NCBI GenBank assembly: GCA_021841795.1 | Contig: JAKCDN010000017.1 | Span: 1 to 16,431, forward strand | Source: Acidobacteriota bacterium | GTDB lineage: Bacteria; Acidobacteriota; Terriglobia; Terriglobales; Acidobacteriaceae | Direction of reading: 5' to 3' | Length of the DNA: 16,431 bases | In this document: piece by piece, positions 7,319 through 13,224 of the stretch | Position numbering within the stretch: the first letter of the stretch is position 1 | Layout: each line of letters opens with the position of its first letter | Made by a program: the position numbers and the translations under genes | Notes under the pieces: model-generated | The model's database searches: none | Seen by the model: the letters and a program-made list of their open reading frames with translations, nothing else | Told to the model about the DNA's origin: nothing

Positions 7319-8431
7319 TCAGCCAAGTCCCGCTCGCACCGCGTCGTGAAAGGCCGGCCGCACCTGCCGGATAAGCTGGCTCTTGCGATCCGGCCACGTC
7401 CGGTTCGTCAGCAGAACCACGGCCACGGACGCCTCCAGATCGATCCACAGCGAGCAGCCGCTGTAGCCAAGATGCCCGATCGACCGCGGCGAGAATCTCT
7501 GGCCCGACGAAGAGACTGTCGACGGCGTATCCCATCCCAGCGCCCGGCTGCTGCCTCCCGGCGCTTGCCGCTGTGAAAACTGGCGCACGGTGCGCTCTGC
7601 AAACAGGGAAGGCTTCGCCCCGCTCTCGATGATCGCCGCCGCAAAACGCAGTAAATCCGGAACGTTACTGAAGAGCCCCGCATGTCCCGCGACTCCGCCC
7701 AGAACCCACGCATTCTCGTCCTGCACCTCGCCCTGGATGCGCCGATGACGAAAGCTTCGATCCTCCTCGCTGGGAGCGATCGCGTTCCGGATATCGGAAG
7801 CCGGGCAGAACTGCGTGGCGCTCATTCCCAGCGCGGAAAAGACCTCGCGGCCTGTCCAATGCGCCAGGTCTTCGCCGGTCACCGCTTCCAGCGCCTTCCC
7901 CAGCAGGATAAAACCTGGATCGGAGTATTCGGCGCGGGTGCCGGGCTCAGCCTCCAGCCGCAGCTTCAGGCAGGCATCGAGCAGAAGATCGGGTGTCGTG
8001 GCATTCCTGAAGAGCTCCACGTAGCCAGGAAGTCCTGAGTTGTGCGCCAGCAGGTTCCGCAATGTGATCTCGCGCGCGCGATCGTGCGCCCCTCGTCCGT
8101 CCACAAAACCCGGAATCGCTTCGCCCAGCCTTGTATCGATATCGAGTTGCCCGCGTTCAACCAGCAGCATAGCGGCCGCCGTGGTGGCCGCAACCTTGGT
8201 CAGGCTGGCCACGTCGTAAACAGTTGCCGTTTCAACCCGCGGCGAGGACTCTTCATACGTGAACCCTCCCAGTGCCCCCTCAACAACAACTTCGCCGCCG
8301 GCCCACACGCCAAAGGCACAGCCCGGAAAAGCGCCGTACGAAATTGCCTCCCGCAAAATCTGTATTGCCGGCGCAAAGCGGTCGCCTGTTGCAGTCGATT
8401 CGGCGGCATCGCGGGGATCGATCTTCGGCAT
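7319..8431 (-). CDS. Beta-lactamase-fold serine hydrolase (class C/EstB-like), possible muropeptide amidase
   Basis: A 370-residue protein from ATG 8431 (MPKIDPRDAAESTATG) of the beta-lactamase/penicillin-binding serine hydrolase family. It has the nucleophile motif SLTK (S76, K79), the second motif YSD (Y169), and a third motif HLGYSG (H320-G322) in place of KTG. Other conserved parts are LLAHNSGLPGY, FILLGKALE and DENAWVLGGVAGHAGLFS. An in-frame TTG at 8611 would add 60 residues of no recognised family; GAAGAAGAG just before ATG 8431 supports the shorter form, but the start is unsure. I see no signal peptide, so the protein may be cytoplasmic. Its neighbour murQ, 94 bases downstream, points to cell-wall recycling. 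In B. subtilis the murQ cluster contains AmiE, a hydrolase of this fold that removes peptides from MurNAc. An esterase or another peptidase remains possible. Confidence 0.85.
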   Translation of the reverse strand: MPKIDPRDAAESTATGDRFAPAIQILREAISYGAFPGCAFGVWAGGEVVVEGALGGFTYEESSPRVETATVYDVASLTKVAATTAAAMLLVERGQLDIDTRLGEAIPGFVDGRGAHDRAREITLRNLLAHNSGLPGYVELFRNATTPDLLLDACLKLRLEAEPGTRAEYSDPGFILLGKALEAVTGEDLAHWTGREVFSALGMSATQFCPASDIRNAIAPSEEDRSFRHRRIQGEVQDENAWVLGGVAGHAGLFSNVPDLLRFAAAIIESGAKPSLFAERTVRQFSQRQAPGGSSRALGWDTPSTVSSSGQRFSPRSIGHLGYSGCSLWIDLEASVAVVLLTNRTWPDRKSQLIRQVRPAFHDAVRAGLG

Positions 8432-8622
8432 CTCTTCTTCAGGGTAACGCGCAAAGCCTTCTGCCGCCCGCCGAACCGCCTGCGGTGTGGATCGGGATTT
8501 AATGGCGCGCTCGATCGGCCATGGCGCAAAGAACGCAGAATCTGCGGGCCTTAGTCCATCATTGGTCGTTTTTGGGGCCCAGGGCCATCGCATTTGGATT
8601 ATGGACTGCAAGCAGGATCAGG

Positions 8623-8702
8623 TTTGAAAGGGCGCGGCTTCAACCGTACCGAAAGAAAGGTGCAAAATCCGTCCCGGCTTCAGCCGCTGGGGGATGTTTT
8701 GA
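8623..8702 (+). repeat. REP arm, left orientation
   Basis: Begins TTTGAAAGGGCGCGGCTTCA. The first stem (8631-8650) is degraded relative to the perfect stem of the RAYT copy; the second (CGGCT-TC-AGCCG, 8675-8686) is intact. It ends in GGGGGATGTTTTGA like the RAYT left arm. Confidence 0.75.
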
Positions 8703-8708
8703 GGATTG

Positions 8709-8791
8709 AACCCCATCCCGCAGGGCCTTCTAAAGGCCAGACATATTCATGGGATGGGTCTGCGGCACGGCTGAGGCCGTCCCCTTGCAAA
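8709..8791 (-). repeat. REP arm, inverted orientation
   Basis: Reads CCCCATCCCGCAGGGCC, then stem GGCCTT-CTA-AAGGCC (8724-8738), AGACATAT, then a second stem ACGGC-TGAG-GCCGT (8767-8780) and CCCCTTGCAAA. It aligns along its length with the right arm of the RAYT element at 13112-13188. A further 8-bp inverted repeat, ATGGGATG (8749-8756) and CATCCCAT (8799-8806), brackets its second stem. Confidence 0.7.
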
Positions 8792-8906
8792 GCAAGATCA
8801 TCCCATAGCCTGAAATGCAATTGACCTGGTTTCTGGACGGCTGCGGCCTTGCATCGCAGTCCGTTCAAGGCTGCCTCGGTTCAAGGTGGAAAGGGAACTG
8901 CACCCC
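8792..8906. other. Non-coding stretch beside the REP pair
   Basis: 115 bases between the REP pair and the stop of the minus-strand gene. It holds the partner of the 8-bp inverted repeat noted above and an imperfect hairpin around 8833-8862 (GGACGGCTGCGG with CGCAGTCC). No gene or T-tract terminator is seen. The 180 bases on the other side (8432-8611) are open in the serine-hydrolase frame and may be its N-terminal extension. Confidence 0.4.
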
Positions 8907-9746
8907 CTAAATCACCCGGGCGTTCAGCGCAATGGCGCCGGCGCGGGAGAGCGTACAGCTTCCCGTCTGGCTGCAGCGATAGTGCACGTTCGAGCGGTAG
9001 TCGTTCCACGACACCGCATCGCTTGAAGCCACGGTGCTTCCTACCAGAAAGGATCTGCCATCGTTGGTTTCGATGGTTCCCGCCTTCTCGTTGTAATCCT
9101 CCACGGTAAGATCCCCCTCCACATAAAGTGTCGTGGGAATGGTAACCGTAGCCGTATCAGTGCGCTGTCCTTCAACTGCGCTTCCAGGCGCTCCCAGGCT
9201 TTTCGCCGCGCTGGCCGTCAGCTCATGGGCAGGCTTGACCGGCCGTTCGGTGACTGGCCGGCGATAGTGGTGTGTGAAGAAAACCAGTCTGGCCCTGGCC
9301 ATCTCCGTCGCTCTCCGGCGATGCGCCGTCAGATTCGGCAGCGAACGCGACACCAGCGCATATTGCAGATGCGCCTGGGGCGCGGACGCAGGGCGGCTCA
9401 ACGCCGGTCGGCTGGTCGTCTGCACCGCCATGATCACAGCGCCATGGGCAAGTGTGGACAAGCTCGCCTGCACAGGCAGGGCTGGTTGGGATGGCGCCGC
9501 GATAACGGCTGCCGGCGGCTGGATCGCACTCTGGCTCGAAACGGCACTGGCGGCATTGTCCGTTGTTCCCGCGGAGGAATTAGCTGTCGTCAGAACCGCG
9601 ATTCCAACACCGGTCAGGCTACCCAGGGAGATTCCTAACGCGGCAAAAAGAACCGGTGCGATGCGGCGGATCGTGTATGCAAGTGGGATCTCCGACTGCG
9701 AAGGACTCGCGGCAATCGGCTGCAGGGATTCGATGAGCGTCGCCAT
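8907..9746 (-). CDS. Unrecognised membrane-anchored protein with conserved-looking C-terminal domain
   Basis: A 279-residue protein from ATG 9746 (MATLIESLQPIAASPSQ). Residues 1-28 are cytoplasmic, and 30-54 form one membrane helix (APVLFAALGISLGSLTGVGI). Residues 55-200 are a low-complexity Ala/Ser/Pro/Thr linker. The C-terminal 70 residues form a compact domain: TLYVEGDLTVEDYNEKAGTI, then DGRSFLVGS, VSWNDYRSNVHYRC and GSCTLSRAG, with two Cys (RCSQTGSC) that could form a disulphide outside the cytoplasm. I recall similar tails in Acidobacteriota hypothetical proteins but know no function. There is no good Shine-Dalgarno. The topology suggests a type II membrane protein with the domain in the periplasm. 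Confidence 0.68.
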   Translation of the reverse strand: MATLIESLQPIAASPSQSEIPLAYTIRRIAPVLFAALGISLGSLTGVGIAVLTTANSSAGTTDNAASAVSSQSAIQPPAAVIAAPSQPALPVQASLSTLAHGAVIMAVQTTSRPALSRPASAPQAHLQYALVSRSLPNLTAHRRRATEMARARLVFFTHHYRRPVTERPVKPAHELTASAAKSLGAPGSAVEGQRTDTATVTIPTTLYVEGDLTVEDYNEKAGTIETNDGRSFLVGSTVASSDAVSWNDYRSNVHYRCSQTGSCTLSRAGAIALNARVI

Positions 9747-10153
9747 AGTATTTTTTGAGCGGCAACAGCGGCCGCCTCGCTTTCTTCGGTTTCAACTCTA
9801 TTGAACAAACTTCGGGAGTTTGGAACAATCCACCAAAAGGACCAAATCTGCTCCAAAAGAGTGATTACCATCCCAACTTTGGTAAGAAAATTCTCCGGCG
9901 TGGCGTCTCCAGAATTCGCAGCCTGAATGCACTGCGATCCTGGGCGTAGTTCGGCCGGCTTTTAGGCCCGGCGGAGTCGCAGGCAGGATCTGCGCTTCTG
10001 CGCCGCCCATTTCAAATGCAACACCCCAGGGTCTGTTCACACGCTCTGGTAGCCATGCTGCCCGGCCATTTCGCCGCAAACATTCCGGTTGAGCCAGGCG
10101 GCTCGCCCACACTTGAGCCCCGATTCCGGTTAATCTAGGATCGGTAGAAGCGA
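9747..10153. other. Divergent intergenic region upstream of lepB
   Basis: 407 bases between two divergent starts. The left half (about 9780-9895) is AT-richer than its surroundings and should hold the promoter of the minus-strand gene. It contains a perfect inverted repeat TTACCA-9 bases-TGGTAA (9865-9885), a possible operator. Farther right is a hairpin GCCGG-9 bases-CCGGC (9954-9972) preceded by GTAG (9946-9949). I see no tRNA, and no ORF with coding character. Confidence 0.5.
10113..10141 (+). promoter_or_regulatory. Weak candidate lepB promoter
   Basis: TTGAGC (10113-10118) and TAGGAT (10136-10141) are 17 bases apart, each 4 of 6 to consensus. The start would fall about six bases before the lepB ATG, giving an almost leaderless mRNA. 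An overlapping TAATCT (10131) is an alternative -10. Confidence 0.25.
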
Positions 10154-10768
10154 ATGCAATCCGAATCCGGCGATCCATCCATCCACACTCCGGCCGATCC
10201 TGCCGCCATCCGGCAGGCATCAGCGGCCGTTCCCCCGCAGAACTCCAGCACGCGCAAGGCCCCGGGACTGATGCTCTGGGTGCGCGACCTGCTCATCTCC
10301 GCTGCCGCCTCCGTCCTCATCATCACCTTCCTCTATCAGCCTGTCCGCGTCGAAGGCACCAGCATGCTCCCGCGCCTTGAGGACAGTGACCGCTTATTTA
10401 TCAACAAGTTCGTCTACCACCTCACGTCGATTGCGCAGGGCGACGTAGTCGTATTTCATTACCCGCGCGACCCGGAAAAGAGCTATATCAAGCGCGTCAT
10501 CGCGCTCCCCGGAGACACCCTGAGCATCGATCGCGGGCATGTCTACGTCAATGGCAGGCTCCTGCGTGAGCCCTACGTCCCGGCCGAGTACCGCGACACC
10601 CGCTCCCTGGCGCAAATGGTGGTTCCCCCCGGCTGCTACTTCATGATGGGGGACCATCGCTCCATCTCCTCTGACAGCCGCGATTTCGGCCCCGTAGAGC
10701 GTTCCCTGATCTACGGAAAGGCGGTCTTCGTCTACTGGCCGGCACGCGATCTCGGTGTGGTTCATTAG
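10154..10768 (+). CDS. lepB: Signal peptidase I
   Basis: A 204-residue inner-membrane protease that removes signal peptides from exported proteins. Residues 1-37 are a polar cytoplasmic tail, and one membrane helix spans about 42-60 (VRDLLISAAASVLIITFLYQ). Box B follows as VEGTSMLPRLEDSDRL with catalytic Ser70. Next are GDVVVFHYPRDPEKSYIKRVIALPGD with the general base Lys113, and the box E-like MMGDHRSISSDSRDFGPVERSLIYGKA. This is the single-helix, short form common outside enterobacteria. ATG 10154 is the first start after in-frame stops; a Shine-Dalgarno is weak. It is followed 75 bases later by carA, so co-transcription is possible but not required, since carA has its own candidate promoter. 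Confidence 0.94.
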   Translation: MQSESGDPSIHTPADPAAIRQASAAVPPQNSSTRKAPGLMLWVRDLLISAAASVLIITFLYQPVRVEGTSMLPRLEDSDRLFINKFVYHLTSIAQGDVVVFHYPRDPEKSYIKRVIALPGDTLSIDRGHVYVNGRLLREPYVPAEYRDTRSLAQMVVPPGCYFMMGDHRSISSDSRDFGPVERSLIYGKAVFVYWPARDLGVVH

Positions 10769-10810
10769 GGTCGGTGGAAAAACCCGACTGAATCGGTCGT
10801 TAAAACCTGC

Positions 10811-10816
10811 TAAAAT
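10811..10816 (+). promoter_or_regulatory. Candidate -10 box of carA
   Basis: TAAAAT matches the -10 consensus in 5 of 6 positions, 27 bases before the carA ATG. The sequence 17 bases upstream (CTGAAT, 10788-10793) is a poor -35. The predicted start near 10823 gives a leader of about 20 bases containing GGAGAGG (10835-10841). Confidence 0.35.
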
Positions 10817-10843
10817 TCATTGAATCCACTCCTCGGAGAGGCG

Positions 10844-11995
10844 ATGCAGGCGATCCTGGCGCTCGAAGACGGGCGCATCTTCCGCGGGCAAGGCCATGGA
10901 CACCCCGGCGAATGCAGGGGCGAAGTGGTTTTTAATACTTCCCTAACTGGTTACCAGGAAATTGCGACCGATCCGTCCTATGCAGGCCAGATCGTCGTCC
11001 TGACCAACCCACAAATCGGCAACTACGGCACCAACCATGCCGACAATGAAGCCGCAAAGCCCTACATTGAGGGCCTCATCGTACGTGAGTTCTCGGCCAT
11101 CAGCTCCAACTGGCGGTCCGAGCAGGTCACCGATGAGTACATGGAGCGGTATTCGGTCCCGGTCCTGGCCGAGATCGATACCCGTGCGCTTGTGCGTCAT
11201 CTGCGCACCAAGGGCGTCATGCGCGGTGTCATCTCCACCGCCACCTCCGACATCGACGCTCTGGTGGAGAAAGCCCGTAATGTCCGCAAGATGGACGGGA
11301 CGGATCTGGCCAAAGTCGTCTCCACCAGGACCAGCTACGACTTTGACGCCTCGGACCCACGCAACCAGGCCGGCGATCCGCTGCTGGCCGATGGCTTCCT
11401 CCACAAGCCCCACTCAGACCGGAAAATACTGAATGTAGTAGCTTATGATTTCGGTATTAAGCAAAACATATTGCGCATGTTAGCCCGCGAGAACTGCCGC
11501 GTCAAAGTGGTCCCGGCCGAAACCACCGCGGACCAGGTGCTTGCGCTCAAGCCGGACGGCGTCTTCCTCTCGAACGGCCCCGGCGACCCCGAGCCCGTGG
11601 ACTACGCTGTCCGCGCCATCCGGCAGATGATCGGCCGTGTGCCCATCTTCGGGATCTGTCTGGGACACCAGCTCACAGGCTTGGCGCTGGGCGGCCGCAC
11701 CTACAAGCTCAAGTTCGGACATCATGGCGGTAACCATCCCGTTCGCAATAACTTAACCGGGAAAGTCGAGATCACGGCGCACAACCACAACTTCGCCGTC
11801 GATCCCGATTCGATCAACGCCAATGAAGTGGAGCTGACGCACGTCGACCTGAACGACCAGACCCTCGAGGGTCTCCGTCACAAGTCCTTGCCCCTCTTCA
11901 GCGTCCAGTACCACCCCGAAGCCGCCCCCGGCCCTCACGACTCCCACTACCTCTTCCGCGACTTCCGCAAAATGATGGAGGAGTGGAAGGGATGA
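10844..11995 (+). CDS. carA: Carbamoyl-phosphate synthase small subunit (glutaminase)
   Basis: CarA hydrolyses glutamine and channels ammonia to CarB, which makes carbamoyl phosphate for arginine and pyrimidine synthesis. 383 residues from ATG 10844 ([17 protein letters not shown]), against 382 in E. coli. GGAGAGG just upstream supports this start over the in-frame TTG at 10820. The N-terminal half has the CarA segments [19 protein letters not shown] and [13 protein letters not shown]. The C-terminal half is a class I glutamine amidotransferase with GICLGHQL (nucleophile Cys272) and [14 protein letters not shown] (His357, Glu359), matching E. coli Cys269, His353 and Glu355. It appears intact. 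Its stop TGA lies inside the ATGA that starts the GIY-YIG gene, so carB is not its immediate neighbour. Confidence 0.97.
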   Translation: MQAILALEDGRIFRGQGHGHPGECRGEVVFNTSLTGYQEIATDPSYAGQIVVLTNPQIGNYGTNHADNEAAKPYIEGLIVREFSAISSNWRSEQVTDEYMERYSVPVLAEIDTRALVRHLRTKGVMRGVISTATSDIDALVEKARNVRKMDGTDLAKVVSTRTSYDFDASDPRNQAGDPLLADGFLHKPHSDRKILNVVAYDFGIKQNILRMLARENCRVKVVPAETTADQVLALKPDGVFLSNGPGDPEPVDYAVRAIRQMIGRVPIFGICLGHQLTGLALGGRTYKLKFGHHGGNHPVRNNLTGKVEITAHNHNFAVDPDSINANEVELTHVDLNDQTLEGLRHKSLPLFSVQYHPEAAPGPHDSHYLFRDFRKMMEEWKG

Positions 11996-12603
11996 GCGGC
12001 CCTTCTCAATCCAACGGGCAATTGGTTTGGCAGGTGTTATTGTCCCCGAAAAAGATCAAAAAATGGGCGGAGAGTCGGAAGGCACCGGTTGAGGTACGGA
12101 AAGTAAAGTCAAAAATCGATTATGCCGCCTCCATGCCGGGTGTATACAGGTTCATTTTTCCGGACGATCACTCTTACTACATAGGGGAGGCACAACACCT
12201 TGGCACAAGACTGCACTGTCACATATGCCCAAATGCAGAAAGGCAATCCGAAGACACTGCGAAGAATCGAACAAAAAGGCGCGTAAGCGACGCGATAAAG
12301 AATTCGATCGGCAAATGTTCTCTCGAATATCTGACTATCGACGGCACTCTCGCAATTTGCGGACTAACACTTGATCAGAATAGCTTTGGCGATCCCTTTG
12401 CCCGACTTCTCCTCGAGAACTTGGCTATATTGCAGGCTGAAAAAACTGAGAAGACGTGGCGCTCGCTGAATCGGAAGGTTCCTGCAGCAATACCTCAAAG
12501 CACAAAGGATCTCGCCGGCCCGGCCGCACTGGCAGGGAATCTGATAAAGCCTGGTCCAGGCGGAGCATTGATTGATCGAGGTGGGTTTAAGACGATGCTT
12601 TGA
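11992..12603 (+). CDS. GIY-YIG-fold protein overlapping carA
   Basis: A 203-residue protein from ATG 11992, whose ATGA overlaps the carA stop; GGAG and AAGGG lie just upstream. It shows a GIY-YIG-type signature: PGVYRF (49-54), [18 protein letters not shown] (61-78, with Arg73 and His75/77), and a later [21 protein letters not shown] (140-160). Glu142 is the probable metal ligand and Asn160 matches the usual closing Asn. The N-terminal 45 residues are Lys-rich; the 40 residues after the domain are Pro/Gly-rich. GIY-YIG domains are nicking or double-strand nucleases in homing endonucleases, UvrC, restriction enzymes and Slx1-like proteins; which role applies here is unknown. Base composition is clearly less GC-rich than carA and carB, suggesting recent acquisition. 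Its stop codon is part of the left REP arm. Confidence 0.68.
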   Translation: MSGPSQSNGQLVWQVLLSPKKIKKWAESRKAPVEVRKVKSKIDYAASMPGVYRFIFPDDHSYYIGEAQHLGTRLHCHICPNAERQSEDTAKNRTKRRVSDAIKNSIGKCSLEYLTIDGTLAICGLTLDQNSFGDPFARLLLENLAILQAEKTEKTWRSLNRKVPAAIPQSTKDLAGPAALAGNLIKPGPGGALIDRGGFKTML

Positions 12604-12675
12604 AAGGGCACGGCTTTAGCCGTGCCGCAAAACGACCACGATGATCGGGGCTTTAGCCCCTGAGGGATGTTTTTG
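12599..12675 (+). repeat. Left REP pair of the RAYT element
   Basis: Contains two perfect hairpins: GGCACGGCT-TT-AGCCGTGCC (12607-12626, 9-bp stem) and GGGGCT-TT-AGCCCC (12647-12660, 6-bp stem). They are separated by 20 bases and followed by TGAGGGATGTTTTTGA. The first three bases after TTT's start supply the upstream gene's stop (TGA at 12601), and the ATG of the transposase (12667) lies in the GGGATG motif. Confidence 0.85.
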
Positions 12676-13209
12676 AAACCCGCACGCGAGCACGCAACGA
12701 ATAACGCGCAAACCTACTTTGTCACGTCCGATACGTGGGAACGGCGAGCGCTTTTTCAGAATGAAGCGTGGGCGCGGTTGTTCTTCAGGAACCTTCTGGC
12801 ACATCGCGATGATGCTTATCTCTTGCACGAATTCGTTCTCATGCCAGATCATTTCCATTTGCTCATCACTCCTTCGATTGCGTTGGAACGTGCGGCTCAA
12901 CTCATCAAAGGCGGATTCTCGTATCAGGCAAAAAAGGAACTCGGATCGAACGCTGAAATCTGGCGGCGCGGTTTTTCCGATCATCGCATTCGCAACTCCG
13001 AGGATTACCACAAGCACGTTCATTACATTCACCTGAACCCGGTTAAGAGGGGCCTTTGCCAGGGCCCGTGCGAGTACAAATACTCGTCCGCGTATCCCGG
13101 TTGGAAGCTTGACCCCATCCCCCAGGGGCTAAAGCCCCGAGACATTTACGAATCCCCTATCGGCACGGCTGAAGCAGTGCCCTTTCAATACACCACCGCC
13201 AAGATTTAG
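12667..13209 (+). CDS. REP-associated tyrosine transposase (RAYT, Y1/IS200-like)
   Basis: A 180-residue transposase of the RAYT family (TnpA_REP), single-strand HUH enzymes that act on REP hairpins. After FVTSDTWERRALFQNEAW come LMPDHFHLLITPS with the HUH pair His62/His64, and AAQLIKGGFSYQAKKELG. IWRRGFSDHRIRNSEDY, then HVHYIHLNPVKRGL hold the likely catalytic Tyr120. The length fits family members. ATG 12667 lies inside the left REP arm with no Shine-Dalgarno. The C-terminal 30 residues (PIPQGLKPRDIYESPIG and on) are encoded by the right REP arm. All catalytic residues are present, so it may be functional. It reads in the same direction as carAB and ends 15 bases before the carB ATG. Confidence 0.9.
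   Translation: MFLKPAREHATNNAQTYFVTSDTWERRALFQNEAWARLFFRNLLAHRDDAYLLHEFVLMPDHFHLLITPSIALERAAQLIKGGFSYQAKKELGSNAEIWRRGFSDHRIRNSEDYHKHVHYIHLNPVKRGLCQGPCEYKYSSAYPGWKLDPIPQGLKPRDIYESPIGTAEAVPFQYTTAKI
13112..13188 (-). repeat. Right REP pair of the RAYT element (inverted)
   Basis: As plus strand it reads ACCCCATCCCCCAGGGGCTA, then hairpin GGGGCT-AA-AGCCCC (13125-13138), a 23-base spacer, hairpin GGCACGGCT-GA-AGCAGTGCC with one mismatch (13162-13181), and TTTCAA. It is the inverted counterpart of the left arm and overlaps the 3' end of the transposase gene. Confidence 0.82.
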
Positions 13210-13224
13210 GAAGCACAGAAGACC

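Larger units (their letters stand above)
8623..8791. mobile_element. REP-pair (BIME/MITE-like) repeat: gene-less relative of the 12599-13188 RAYT element
   Basis: Two REP arms in inverted orientation (8623-8702 and 8709-8791) almost touch. Both arms match the ends of the RAYT element in the same order and orientation: TTTGAAAGGGC, a CGGCTT-type hairpin, a spacer, a second hairpin, then CTGGGGGATGTTTT; the right arm begins CCCCATCCCGCAG. The junction (GGGATGTTTTGAGGATTGAA then CCCCATCC) joins the segment corresponding to the RAYT start codon directly to the segment corresponding to its C-terminal coding end, so the transposase gene is absent. It sits between the minus-strand gene ending at 8907 and the serine hydrolase. 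It can only move, if at all, by a transposase acting from elsewhere. Confidence 0.75.
12599..13188 (+). mobile_element. RAYT element between carA and carB, bounded by inverted REP pairs
   Basis: A 590-bp unit: left REP arm (12599-12675), one transposase gene, right REP arm in inverted orientation (13112-13188). Both outer ends are the terminal motif TTGAAAGGGC (right end as its complement), and both inner ends are CTGRGGGATG. No target-site duplication is seen (flanks AAGACGATGC and TACACCACCG), as expected for Y1/HUH transposases. It sits downstream of the GIY-YIG gene and 37 bases before the carB ATG. Confidence 0.8.

Noticed and set aside
9950..10150. tRNA or other structured RNA before lepB
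   Set aside because: No GGTTCGAATCC-like T arm or acceptor stem on either strand; only the isolated hairpin at 9954-9972.
10769..10843. Pyrimidine attenuator in the carA leader
   Set aside because: Short alternative stems can be drawn (GTCGG/CCGAC and CCGA/TCGG), but they lie upstream of the likely transcription start, are only 4-5 bp, and have no terminator T tract.
12599..13188. CRISPR-like repeat array from the repeated hairpins
   Set aside because: There are only inverted arms around a gene, with no regular direct repeats or spacers.
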